Assembly: GCF_937967675.1 (NCBI RefSeq)
Contig: NZ_CALBSN010000137.1
Span: 1-27,871, forward strand
DNA: 27,871 nucleotides
Reading direction: 5' to 3'
From: an uncultured Flavobacterium sp.
GTDB lineage: Bacteria > Bacteroidota > Bacteroidia > Flavobacteriales > Flavobacteriaceae
Notes under the pieces: model-generated
What the model saw: only the letters and a program-made list of their open reading frames with translations
What the model was told of the DNA's origin: nothing
The model's database searches: none
Made by a program: the position numbers and the translations under genes
Shown: positions 1 through 7,153 of the stretch, piece after piece
Position numbering within the stretch: the first letter of the stretch is position 1
How the letters are laid out: each line of letters starts with the position of its first letter

Positions 1-12
1 ATAAAGTAAAGA

Positions 13-42
13 TAAAAAAAAAGCCCCGATAAAATCGGAGCT
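13..42 (-). terminator. Intrinsic terminator of the rpsF-rpsR-rplI operon
   Basis: On the minus strand AGCTCCGAT and ATCGGGGCT form a 9-bp stem (one G-U pair) around a 3-nt loop at 22-42, followed by a run of nine T (plus-strand A at 13-21). It lies 20 nt past the rplI stop, so it most likely ends the ribosomal protein transcript. Confidence 0.9.
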
Positions 43-62
43 AATTTATATTTTAAGAAAAA

Positions 63-506
63 TTATGCTTTTTCACCTACGATTTCGTATGGTAACTCAA
101 CGATAACATCTCTGTGTAATCTAACTGACGCAGTATATTTACCTACACGTTTTACAACACCGCTAGTGATGAATTTTTTCTCAATTGAATGACCGTTAGC
201 TTCTAATGCTTCCACGATGTTAGCGCTAGTAACTGAACCAAACAATTTATCACCACCTGCTTTAGCAGTAATTTTAATTTCTAAAGCTTTTAAAGCTTCA
301 GCTAAAGCTTTTGCATCTGCAACAAGTTTAGCTTCTTTGTGCGCTTTTTGCTTTAAGTTTTCAGCTAAAACTTTTTTAGCAGATGGAGTTGCTAAAATAG
401 CAAAACCTTGAGGAATTAAATAGTTACGACCGTATCCGTTTTTCACAGTTACTACATCGTCTTTAAATCCTAAATTTTGAACGTCTTGTTTTAAGATAAG
501 TTCCAT
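63..506 (-). CDS. rplI: 50S ribosomal protein bL9
   Basis: bL9 of the large ribosomal subunit binds 23S rRNA near the L1 stalk base and projects from the particle; it helps keep reading frame. The 147-residue product has the family's usual length. The N-terminal signature is clear at residues 23-40 (NGYGRNYLIPQGFAILAT), followed by the long Lys/Ala-rich connecting helix (about 41-75) and the C-terminal domain. It is the last gene of rpsF-rpsR-rplI, 66 nt after rpsR, and is followed by a strong terminator. The start is preceded by AAAAGGA, a Shine-Dalgarno-like sequence 7 nt before the ATG. That is unusual for this lineage. The CAACAAC directly before the ATG can pair with an upstream GTTGTTG (see findings). 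Confidence 0.97.
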   Translation of the reverse strand: MELILKQDVQNLGFKDDVVTVKNGYGRNYLIPQGFAILATPSAKKVLAENLKQKAHKEAKLVADAKALAEALKALEIKITAKAGGDKLFGSVTSANIVEALEANGHSIEKKFITSGVVKRVGKYTASVRLHRDVIVELPYEIVGEKA

Positions 507-559
507 GTTGTTGTCCTTTTAATTAGAAGTTAGCCCGCCAAGAGAGACGAGGCAACAAC
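507..559 (-). promoter_or_regulatory. rplI leader with possible start-masking hairpin
   Basis: In the 66-nt rpsR-rplI spacer, GTTGTTG (minus strand, 553-559) is complementary to CAACAAC (507-513), which abuts the rplI ATG. The pairing would loop out AAAAGGA (514-520), and the loop holds a further weak GCCT/GGGC pair. The complementarity is read directly from the sequence. A regulatory role is inference. Confidence 0.35.
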
Positions 560-572
560 TATATGTTAATGA

Positions 573-869
573 TTATTTTAATAAATCGGCCACGTATGGC
601 ATTAAAGCTAAGTGACGAGCTCTTTTAACAGCTACAGAAACTTTTCTTTGGTATTTTAATGAAGTACCTGTTAAACGTCTTGGTAAAATTTTACCTTGCT
701 CGTTAACGAATTTCAATAAAAAGTCTGCGTCTTTGTAATCGATATATTTGATACCTGATTTTTTGAAACGACAGTATTTTTTAGTTTTGTTTGTATCTAT
801 GTTTAAAGGCGTAAGATATCTGATATCTCCGTCTTTTTTCCCTTTTGCAGATTGCTCTAATGTAGACAT
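573..869 (-). CDS. rpsR: 30S ribosomal protein bS18
   Basis: bS18 is a small-subunit protein that forms a heterodimer with bS6 on the 16S rRNA platform. The 98-residue product carries the conserved family core from about residue 31 to 93, including KKYCRFKKSGI, YKDADFLLKFV, the GKILPRRLTGTS motif and the basic AVKRARHLALMPY segment. It starts 2 nt after the rpsF stop, which indicates translation coupling with its partner. In Flavobacterium ribosomes bS18, bS6 and bS21 form the pocket that holds the 3' tail of 16S rRNA and hides the anti-Shine-Dalgarno. That is family knowledge, not visible here. No Shine-Dalgarno precedes its own start. Confidence 0.97.
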   Translation of the reverse strand: MSTLEQSAKGKKDGDIRYLTPLNIDTNKTKKYCRFKKSGIKYIDYKDADFLLKFVNEQGKILPRRLTGTSLKYQRKVSVAVKRARHLALMPYVADLLK

Positions 870-871
870 GA

Positions 872-1213
872 TTAGTTTGTTTTAGATTTTAATTTTGCTC
901 TTCTTCTTTCTGCCCAAGAAATTGCATGTTTGTCTAAAGACACAGTTAAGAAACGCATAACACGCTCGTCACGACGGAATTCAGTTTCAAATGCAAGGAT
1001 AATTTCAGCTGGCGCTTTGAATTCGAATAAGTGATAAAAACCACTTTTTTTGTTTTGAATTTCGTAAGCTAATTTTTTTAAGCCCCAATCTTCTTTCGAT
1101 ACCATCTCAGACCCTTTAGAAGTAAGAAAATCTTCAAACTTGCTAACTGTTTCCTTTATCTGTTGTTCAGATAAAACGGGATTCAAGATGAAAACAGTTT
1201 CATAATGATTCAT
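872..1213 (-). CDS. rpsF: 30S ribosomal protein bS6
   Basis: bS6 binds the 16S rRNA platform together with bS18. The 113-residue product starts with the typical MNHYETVFILNP beta strand, has the first helix (SEQQIKETVSKFEDFL) and the central WGLKKLAYEI..KSGFYHLFEF strands, and ends with a basic tail (ERRRAKLKSK). It is the first gene of rpsF-rpsR-rplI. The operon order matches most bacteria except that priB is absent, as expected outside proteobacteria. A well-formed Bacteroidetes promoter lies 34 nt upstream. I looked for the CCGA-type S6:S18 leader known from other bacteria in the short predicted leader and did not see it, so autoregulation by that element is not supported. Confidence 0.97.
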   Translation of the reverse strand: MNHYETVFILNPVLSEQQIKETVSKFEDFLTSKGSEMVSKEDWGLKKLAYEIQNKKSGFYHLFEFKAPAEIILAFETEFRRDERVMRFLTVSLDKHAISWAERRRAKLKSKTN

Positions 1214-1246
1214 AATCTTTAAATTTATTTGTTATAAAATTGGGTG

Positions 1247-1276
1247 CAAAAATAATAATTTTATTTGAAATAACAA
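1247..1276 (-). promoter_or_regulatory. Bacteroidetes-type promoter of rpsF operon
   Basis: On the minus strand a -33 TTG (1274-1276) is followed after 19 nt by TATTTTTG (1247-1254), an exact match to the TAnnTTTG -7 element. Transcription would start near 1240, giving a leader of about 27 nt before rpsF. Confidence 0.8.
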
Positions 1277-1311
1277 GCACAATCAATTATTAATTTTTAC
1301 TTAAAAAAAAC

Positions 1312-1342
1312 TTGTATTATTGTAATAATTATTCTACTTTTA
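1312..1342 (+). promoter_or_regulatory. Possible promoter of the LytTR regulator gene
   Basis: TTG (1312-1314), a 20-nt spacer and TACTTTTA (1335-1342), which matches 7 of 8 positions of TAnnTTTG (the final G is A). The spacing fits, but the -7 box is imperfect. It would give a leader of about 13-20 nt. Confidence 0.45.
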
Positions 1343-1360
1343 ACGTACTATAAAAAATAT

Positions 1361-2062
1361 ATGCCCATGAAATTGAATTGTATCGTTGTTGATGATAGTG
1401 CTATTCAAAGAATCACCATTACAAAATTGGTTAACGAATCAACATTATTAAACTTAATTGGAGATTTTGCTAATGCCCTTGAGGCTAAAAATTGTATTAA
1501 CAACAATACGATTGATCTTATTTTTCTTGACATCGAAATGCCATTAATAAACGGATTTGACTTATTAGATGGTTTAAAAACAAAACCTCAAATCATATTT
1601 ATTACTTCAAAAGCTGATTATGCAGTAAAAGCGTTTGATTATGAAGCTACTGATTTTCTTCAAAAACCTATTTCTAAAGAACGTTTCATTAAAGCCGTAA
1701 AAAAAGCTACAGAACTTCATGTTTTACGTTATGAAAATCATGAAGAAACTGGTGATAGCATTGTTATTAAAAGTAATTTAAAGAAACTTAAAGTGTATCT
1801 TTCTAAGATAAAATGGATTGAAGCCTATGGCGATTATATCAAAGTAGTTACTGATGACGAAAGTCATCTAGTATTATCAACTATGAAAGGTTTTGAAAAA
1901 GAACTTCCTGTTGGTAAATTCATTCGAGTACACAAATCGTACATTATCAATTTAGATAGGGTCGAGAAATTCAATAGTAAGTTTGCTGAAATTGGAACTA
2001 CTAAAATACCATTAAGCCGAAATAAGAAAGAAGAAATTGTAAAAGCTATCGAAAACGCTTAA
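1361..2062 (+). CDS. LytTR-family response regulator transcription factor
   Basis: This is a two-component response regulator that would bind DNA through a LytTR domain when its receiver is phosphorylated. The receiver (about 4-120) has the acidic pair D11-D12, phosphoacceptor D57 in LIFLDIEMP, switch T82 and the conserved K102 in LQKPIS. The LytTR domain (about 132-230) shows the typical WIEAYGDYIKV and RVHKSYIINLDRV strands. At 233 residues it has the family's usual size. Met3 (position 1367, MKLNCIVVDD) is an equally plausible start. No histidine kinase lies within the window, so the cognate kinase is unknown. The gene diverges from the rpsF operon and converges on priA with a 4-nt overlap of stop codons. 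Target genes cannot be deduced from the sequence. Confidence 0.93.
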   Translation: MPMKLNCIVVDDSAIQRITITKLVNESTLLNLIGDFANALEAKNCINNNTIDLIFLDIEMPLINGFDLLDGLKTKPQIIFITSKADYAVKAFDYEATDFLQKPISKERFIKAVKKATELHVLRYENHEETGDSIVIKSNLKKLKVYLSKIKWIEAYGDYIKVVTDDESHLVLSTMKGFEKELPVGKFIRVHKSYIINLDRVEKFNSKFAEIGTTKIPLSRNKKEEIVKAIENA

Positions 2063-4509
2063 TACACATCAACATCTACTTTTACCTTAATAGATCGATA
2101 TTGCGGAACTGCTTCAAAACTCATGAGCACTTTCGCAATATTTTTTTTGGTGTTACCCAAATGTTTCTGAACCGGAATTTTAACCATAATCGTTCGAATA
2201 TATTCATTACGAATTCTATTAATCGCTGGCTCTTCTGGACCCAAAACAGGCATATCTAAATTTTGAGACAGTACATTATACAACCACATAGAACCTTCTT
2301 TCAACTTATCAAAATCGCGATGTTTTAAAGTTAATTTTATCAATCTGAAAAACGGCGGATATTTGAAATTCTGGCGTTCGTAAATTTGTTCTTTATACAT
2401 TGCTGTATAGTCATTACCCAAAACTTGTTGAATGGTGTTATGATATGGATTATACGTCTGAATCACTACTTTCCCTTTTTTCTCTGAACGCCCTGCTCTA
2501 CCTGAAACTTGCATCATCATTTGATACGCTCTTTCGTAAGCTCTGAAATTAGGTTGATTTAATAAATTATCAGCATTTAAAATCCCAACTAATGTTACAT
2601 TATCAAAATCTAAACCTTTGGCTAACATTTGCGTTCCTACCAAAACATCAATTTCTCTATTTTTGAAGGAATCGATTATTTTTTCGAAGCCGAATTTTCC
2701 TCGAGTGGTATCTTGATCCATTCTTCCAATATTTTTTTCTGGAAAAAGGGTTTTCAATTCCATTTCAATTTGTTCGGTTCCAAAACCTTTCGAAGTAACA
2801 TCAACCGATTGGCAACTATGACAATGCGTTGGATTTGCAATCGAATGACCGCAATAATGGCAACGCAATTGATTTTTGAATTTGTAATACGTCAAACTCA
2901 CATCGCAACTTGGACAATGCGGCACATGACCACACGTCATGCACTCCACATAAGGCGAAAATCCTCTTCGGTTTTGAAACAATATTACTTGTTCGCCTTT
3001 TGATAAAGTTTCCCTAATTTCCTCCAACAATTCATCAGAAAAATGCCCCGACATTTTCTTTCTGAAATATTTATCCTTTAAATCGACCAATTTGATTTCA
3101 GGCAAAACAACGTTGCCATAGCGCACTTTTAATTCGGTTAAACCGTATTTATTGGATTGCACATTATAATAGGTTTCCAAAGATGGAGTTGCACTTCCTA
3201 AAACCACTTTTGCTCCGTGCTGCTTTGCTAAAACTATAGCAGCATCACGGGCATGATATCGTGGTGCTGGATCATGCTGTTTGAAGGTTTGCTCGTGTTC
3301 TTCATCCACAATAATACATGCTAAATTGGAAAACGGAAGAAACAAAGCGCTTCGAACTCCAATAACCACTTTTGCTTTTGGAGAATTTTCTAAGACTTGA
3401 TTCCAAACTTCAATGCGTTCGTTATTGGTATATTTCGAATGAAAAACAGCGACTTCATTTCCGAAATAAGCAGTTAATCGTTGAACTAATTGTGTAGTTA
3501 AGGTAATTTCAGGTAACAAAAACAAAACTTGTTTTCCTTCCTTAATATATTGTTCTAAAAGTTTGATGTAAATTTCGGTTTTACCTGAAGCGGTGACGCC
3601 GTGTAATAAATTAACATCAAAGGTTTTGAAATTTTCTTGAATACTATCAAAAGCTGCTTGTTGGGCTTCACTTAACGTGAATTGATTATCCTCTTCTTTA
3701 TCGAATGCGACTCTATCTTGTGCAATGAAATATTCTTCGAAAATCGTTTTATCTACCAAAGATTTTACAATTGCAGCAGAACTTCCTGAAGTTTCAATTA
3801 GTTTTTTTACTGAAATTGGTGCTTTTTCACGAGCTTGTAATTGGAAATAATGTAAAACCAATTCGCGTTGTTTTTTGGCTTTAGATAAAACCTCTAACAA
3901 CTCTGCCAATTGTTCTTGTTGTAAAAAAGATTCATGCAATTTGATGTAGCGGACTAACTTCGGTTTGTATTGCTCCGAAATTTCTTCTTGTAATACTAAT
4001 GCGCCTTTCGCCAATAATCGATTAATGATTGGGAAAACCGTTTTCTTTCCCAAAATTTTAATCACATCTTGAACCGTAATCGAAGATTGGCTTTTTAAAG
4101 CTTCTAAAATTAGATATTCATCATCTTTAAGTTCATCCGAATCGATTTCGGAATTTTCTTTTGCTGAAATAATGGTTTCACTTTCCAAAATATATCCAGA
4201 AGGCAATGCACTTCGAAATACTTGACCAAGTGAACACATATAATAAGACGAAATCCATTTCCAATGCTCGATTTGATGAAGATTTACAACAGGTTTTTCA
4301 TCTAAAATTTGATGAATTTCTTTTGCTTCGTATAATTGAGGAGGCGTATTTGTTTTATCTAACACCAAAGCCGTATAAATCTTCGTTTTTCCAAAAGGAA
4401 CAGCCACTCGCATTCCAATATGAATGTAGTGAAATTCTGCTTCCGAAACCTGATAAGTAAAGGTTTTAGAAACTGCTAAAGGTAAAACGACTTCGATAAA
4501 ATACAGCAT
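2059..4509 (-). CDS. priA: Primosomal protein N', replication restart helicase PriA
   Basis: PriA is a superfamily 2 3'-5' helicase that recognises stalled or collapsed forks and starts reloading of the replicative helicase. The 816-residue product has the N-terminal 3'-DNA-end-binding region (MLYFIEVVLP..GMRVAVPFG, about 1-100), a winged-helix region, the helicase core with Walker A GVTASGKT (304-311) and Walker B VDEEH (401-405), and the GSATPS motif near 438. Eight cysteines in four pairs (523/526, 532/535, 550/553, 563/566) form the two zinc sites, interrupting the helicase core as usual. The VSGRAGR motif VI is present. Length is at the upper end for the family, normal for Bacteroidetes. 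It stands alone: its stop overlaps the LytTR gene tail to tail, so no separate terminator exists between them. Confidence 0.97.
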   Translation of the reverse strand: MLYFIEVVLPLAVSKTFTYQVSEAEFHYIHIGMRVAVPFGKTKIYTALVLDKTNTPPQLYEAKEIHQILDEKPVVNLHQIEHWKWISSYYMCSLGQVFRSALPSGYILESETIISAKENSEIDSDELKDDEYLILEALKSQSSITVQDVIKILGKKTVFPIINRLLAKGALVLQEEISEQYKPKLVRYIKLHESFLQQEQLAELLEVLSKAKKQRELVLHYFQLQAREKAPISVKKLIETSGSSAAIVKSLVDKTIFEEYFIAQDRVAFDKEEDNQFTLSEAQQAAFDSIQENFKTFDVNLLHGVTASGKTEIYIKLLEQYIKEGKQVLFLLPEITLTTQLVQRLTAYFGNEVAVFHSKYTNNERIEVWNQVLENSPKAKVVIGVRSALFLPFSNLACIIVDEEHEQTFKQHDPAPRYHARDAAIVLAKQHGAKVVLGSATPSLETYYNVQSNKYGLTELKVRYGNVVLPEIKLVDLKDKYFRKKMSGHFSDELLEEIRETLSKGEQVILFQNRRGFSPYVECMTCGHVPHCPSCDVSLTYYKFKNQLRCHYCGHSIANPTHCHSCQSVDVTSKGFGTEQIEMELKTLFPEKNIGRMDQDTTRGKFGFEKIIDSFKNREIDVLVGTQMLAKGLDFDNVTLVGILNADNLLNQPNFRAYERAYQMMMQVSGRAGRSEKKGKVVIQTYNPYHNTIQQVLGNDYTAMYKEQIYERQNFKYPPFFRLIKLTLKHRDFDKLKEGSMWLYNVLSQNLDMPVLGPEEPAINRIRNEYIRTIMVKIPVQKHLGNTKKNIAKVLMSFEAVPQYRSIKVKVDVDVY

Positions 4510-4513
4510 AGAA

Positions 4514-4521
4514 CAAATATA
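4514..4521 (-). promoter_or_regulatory. -7 element immediately upstream of priA
   Basis: TATATTTG on the minus strand matches TAnnTTTG exactly and ends only 4 nt before the priA ATG (4507-4509). No TTG was found at -33; the upstream region is a purine/pyrimidine-biased tract. If used, the transcript would have almost no leader. Confidence 0.4.
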
Positions 4522-4526
4522 GTTGG

Positions 4527-4601
4527 AAAAAGAGAATAGAGAAAAGAAAAAAGAGAAAAGATGTTTGAAAGATGGAAGTTGGAAGCTCGAAGATGGAAGT
4601 T
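4527..4601. repeat. Polypurine intergenic tract with GATGGAAGTT direct repeats
   Basis: The priA-upstream gap is almost all A and G on the plus strand. It contains GATGGAAGTT twice (4571-4580 and 4592-4601, 21-nt period). It also contains a 16-nt stretch, GAAAAAAGAGAAAAGA (4546-4561), that recurs exactly at 22752-22767. No coding potential was seen. Confidence 0.6.
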
Positions 4602-4609
4602 TTGTTTAC

Positions 4610-4637
4610 AAAAAAGCGTCCTCAATTGAGAACGCTT
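4610..4637 (-). terminator. Intrinsic terminator after the chalcone-isomerase-like gene
   Basis: On the minus strand AAGCGT...ACGCTT flanks the inner palindrome CTCAATTGAG (one mismatch between the two stems), followed by six T. It lies 25 nt after the stop codon and ends the nadC-yihY-CHI-like unit. Confidence 0.88.
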
Positions 4638-4661
4638 CTGTTTGTATTTTTATGATTAAGA

Positions 4662-5225
4662 TTATTTCCCTAACATTTCGTCTTTTAATTCTTTATCAGC
4701 AGGTTTGTCGCATAACCAGATTCCGAATAAAGCTTTTTTGAAATCGTGACCATCAATACTTCCTTTTTTAACTCCGTTTTTGTATACAACAACACCTTCG
4801 TTAGGAACATTGATGATGATAAAAATATCTCCTTTTTTGATTTCTTCTTTAAAGAAACCTTTGAATTTATCAATTTTAGCTTTTAATGGAGTAGTTTTCT
4901 TTCCTGTAGCATTTTCGAAACCTTCATTAATAGCCGAAATCATTTTATCAGAGGTAATTAAACCTGATACAATGTTTAATTTAATGGCAGCTCCTTCTTT
5001 GCTGTTCATAATTTCGTTGGCATTAGTACTCTTTTTTTCTAAATACAAAGCACCTACGTACATGTCCATAAACATTTTAACACGAGTTCCAGCTCCATTT
5101 AAAACTAAAGATTGACCTTCTAAATTTAATTTCGCATCAACTTTAACTCCTGAAACTGTTTTTTGTGCATTTACTGTAAACACAGTTACAATCAACATTA
5201 AAAATGTAATCACTTGTTTTCTCAT
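4662..5225 (-). CDS. Secreted chalcone isomerase-like protein
   Basis: The 187-residue product begins with a signal peptide (MRKQVITFLMLIVTVFTVNAQ, probable cleavage after about residue 20) and then resembles the bacterial chalcone isomerase-like family: VSGVKVDAKLNLEGQSLVLNGAGTR, the MYVGALYLEKKS segment, and the C-terminal KALFGIWLCDKPAD, the family's LxGIWLGxxP-type motif. Plant chalcone isomerase closes a flavonoid ring, but bacterial secreted relatives have no demonstrated equivalent role and are better seen as lipid- or small-ligand-binding folds. Location is probably periplasmic. It follows the YihY gene by 21 nt with no promoter in the gap and ends at a strong terminator, so it is likely co-transcribed with nadC and the YihY-like gene. 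The function remains unknown. Confidence 0.85.
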   Translation of the reverse strand: MRKQVITFLMLIVTVFTVNAQKTVSGVKVDAKLNLEGQSLVLNGAGTRVKMFMDMYVGALYLEKKSTNANEIMNSKEGAAIKLNIVSGLITSDKMISAINEGFENATGKKTTPLKAKIDKFKGFFKEEIKKGDIFIIINVPNEGVVVYKNGVKKGSIDGHDFKKALFGIWLCDKPADKELKDEMLGK

Positions 5226-5246
5226 AATCTAATTTTTTAAGTTTGG

Positions 5247-6170
5247 TTAAATATATAAATTTTTTCTTTTCAATTTTGAAATTGTTGCATTTAATTCGAA
5301 ACCTAGTAACAAAACCATGCAGTTTATCCAAATATAAAACATCAGTACAAGAAGCGTACCAATTGAACCATAGAGCTCGTTGTACTTAGCAAATTTAGTT
5401 ACATAAATTCCGAAAATATAAGAAGACAATATTATTAAAATTGTGGTAAATACAGCACCATAGCTAATAAAAGATATAGAAGAAGTTTCTTTTGCTCCGA
5501 ATTTATATAGTATGGAAGTAGTAATTAAAATCATTAAAAGAATGAATCCGTATCTACTCCATTCAATTAATGCTATATCCGTTACTTCACCAAAAAGATT
5601 AATTTTTTGAATCATTACTTCAGCAACTACAATCGCAGCAACCGTGATTAGCAAAATCATCGACAACACTAAAGAAATGGCTAATGAAATAAAATATTGT
5701 CTGAAAAAACCTCTGGTAATAGTAATGTGGGCCGACATTTCAAATCCGCCTAAAATGGCATTAATTCCGTTAGTCATCAACAAAATAGACAAAATAAAAC
5801 CTGATGAAAGTAAGCCTTGGTGACTAGTTTCCATAATATCTTTCAAAATAGCTTCAATAGCTTCGTAAGTATTGGGTGGAACTCCTTCTTCCACAAACTC
5901 TAAAAAATCGGCTTGGAAATTTTCCAAAGGGATAAACGGAATTAAATTCAAGATAAATAAAGCAAACGGAAATAATGCCATGAAGAAACTAAACGCAATT
6001 GCACTTGCTCTATATGAAAAAGCACCTTTGAAAATTCCCAAAACATAAAGCTCTAAAATATCATAAAGCGATAAACCTTCTAACGTTTTTAGTTTTATGG
6101 CTTTTGTAAGCGAAACTAATTGTCTTACAAGAGGAATTTTATTGAGTTTATTTTCTATTTCTTCTGACAT
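5247..6170 (-). CDS. YihY/BrkB family inner membrane protein
   Basis: A 307-residue polytopic membrane protein with about six hydrophobic segments (roughly 56-80, 120-141, 158-184, 206-223, 235-257, 268-293). Family marks are FKGAFSYRASAIAFSFFMALFPF near the first segment and YGSIGTLLVLMFYIWINCMVLLLGFELNA near the end. Members were once annotated as ribonuclease BN by mistake; they are integral membrane proteins of uncertain transport or envelope function. It starts 3 nt after the nadC stop and is followed 21 nt later by the chalcone-isomerase-like gene, which indicates one operon. The N-terminal 45 residues are cytoplasmic and amphipathic. The assignment to the family is firm, but the biochemical role is not known. 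Confidence 0.92.
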   Translation of the reverse strand: MSEEIENKLNKIPLVRQLVSLTKAIKLKTLEGLSLYDILELYVLGIFKGAFSYRASAIAFSFFMALFPFALFILNLIPFIPLENFQADFLEFVEEGVPPNTYEAIEAILKDIMETSHQGLLSSGFILSILLMTNGINAILGGFEMSAHITITRGFFRQYFISLAISLVLSMILLITVAAIVVAEVMIQKINLFGEVTDIALIEWSRYGFILLMILITTSILYKFGAKETSSISFISYGAVFTTILIILSSYIFGIYVTKFAKYNELYGSIGTLLVLMFYIWINCMVLLLGFELNATISKLKRKNLYI

Positions 6171-6173
6171 ACA

Positions 6174-7031
6174 TTATATTGCTTTTAGGCTTAAATCCAT
6201 ATTGTAAACTGAATGTGTTAAAGCACCTGAAGAAATATAATTGACGCCACATTCAGCATAATGACGAATGGTTTTTTCATTGATATTTCCTGACGATTCT
6301 GTCAAAGATTGATTTCCAATCATGGCTACCGCTTTCTTCGTAGTTTCGTAATCGAAATTGTCTAATAAAATTCGGTAAACGCCGCCAGCATCTAAAATTT
6401 GTTGCACTTCGTCTAAATTTCTGGCTTCTACAATGATTTTTAAATCTTTGTTATTATCAATTAAATATTGCTTTGTCTTTGCAATCGCTTGCGGAATTCC
6501 TCCAGCAAAATCGTTGTGATTGTCTTTCAACATAATCATATCGTACAATGCAAAACGATGATTTTCACCACCTCCGATTTTTACCGCCCATTTTTCGATG
6601 GCACGAATCCCTGGTGTGGTTTTTCTAGTATCTAAAATTTTAGTTTTTGTACCTTCTAGCAAATCAACAAACATTTTGGTTTTTGTTGCGATGGCGCTCA
6701 TTCGTTGCATCGAATTCAACACCAAACGCTCTGCTTTTAAAATAGATTGTGAACTTCCTGAAACATGAAAAACAACATCACCATATTTTACTCTTTCACC
6801 ATCATTGATAAAAGTTTCCACTTTCATGTCTTTATCCACATAATGAAAAATCATTTTAGCGAATTCTACTCCTGCGATAATCCCTTCATCTTTAACTAAT
6901 AACTTCGCTTTTCCTTGTGCTGAAACTGGAATACAAGCTAACGAACTATGGTCGCCATCTCCAACATCTTCGCGAATGGCATTGCTAATGATTAATTCTA
7001 ATTCTTTTTGAAATTGCGCTTCTGAAATCAT
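6174..7031 (-). CDS. nadC: Nicotinate-nucleotide pyrophosphorylase (carboxylating)
   Basis: Quinolinate phosphoribosyltransferase converts quinolinate and PRPP to nicotinate mononucleotide, CO2 and pyrophosphate in de novo NAD synthesis (cytoplasmic, dimeric). The 285-residue product has the family's length and its active-site residues in order: R102 in ERLVLN, R136-K137 in DTRKTTPG, H158-R159 in GGGENHRF, K169 in MLKDNH, E202 in VEAR and D224 in LLDNF. The N-terminal DVGDGDHSS sequence matches the family start, so the start at 7031 is well placed. nadA and nadB are not in the window. It is the first gene of the nadC-yihY-CHI-like unit; I found no clear TAnnTTTG box in the 72 nt up to the sucC terminator. 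Confidence 0.97.
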   Translation of the reverse strand: MISEAQFQKELELIISNAIREDVGDGDHSSLACIPVSAQGKAKLLVKDEGIIAGVEFAKMIFHYVDKDMKVETFINDGERVKYGDVVFHVSGSSQSILKAERLVLNSMQRMSAIATKTKMFVDLLEGTKTKILDTRKTTPGIRAIEKWAVKIGGGENHRFALYDMIMLKDNHNDFAGGIPQAIAKTKQYLIDNNKDLKIIVEARNLDEVQQILDAGGVYRILLDNFDYETTKKAVAMIGNQSLTESSGNINEKTIRHYAECGVNYISSGALTHSVYNMDLSLKAI

Positions 7032-7099
7032 GATTTATTAATTGAATTGCTAATGTAAGAAATCCTTTGAAGTTTAAAAAATATTGAGCTCTTAAAAAC

Positions 7100-7127
7100 A
7101 AAAAACTCCCAGATAAATCTGAGAGTT
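7100..7127 (-). terminator. Intrinsic terminator of sucC
   Basis: On the minus strand AACTCTCAGAT and ATCTGGGAGTT form an 11-bp stem (one G-U pair) with a 2-nt minimal loop (7104-7127), followed by six T. It lies 26 nt past the sucC stop and separates it from nadC. Confidence 0.9.
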
Positions 7128-7153
7128 TCTTTATGATTGAATTTTAAATTCGA

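Noticed and set aside
1214..1360. S6:S18 ribosomal protein leader upstream of rpsF
   Set aside because: No CCGA bulge or supporting stem was found in the short AT-rich interval.
4523..4741. Plus-strand open frame of 72 codons upstream of priA
   Set aside because: It is low-complexity (Lys/Glu from the polypurine tract), runs through a terminator hairpin and into the CHI-like gene, and has no family features.
4780..5115. Plus-strand open frame of 111 codons inside the CHI-like gene
   Set aside because: It is antisense to a gene with a clear signal peptide, family motifs, and terminator; its hydrophobic look comes from antisense of Lys/Glu codons.
5247..6170. Ribonuclease BN
   Set aside because: The YihY/BrkB family was mislabelled so in the past; the protein is a six-segment membrane protein without nuclease motifs.
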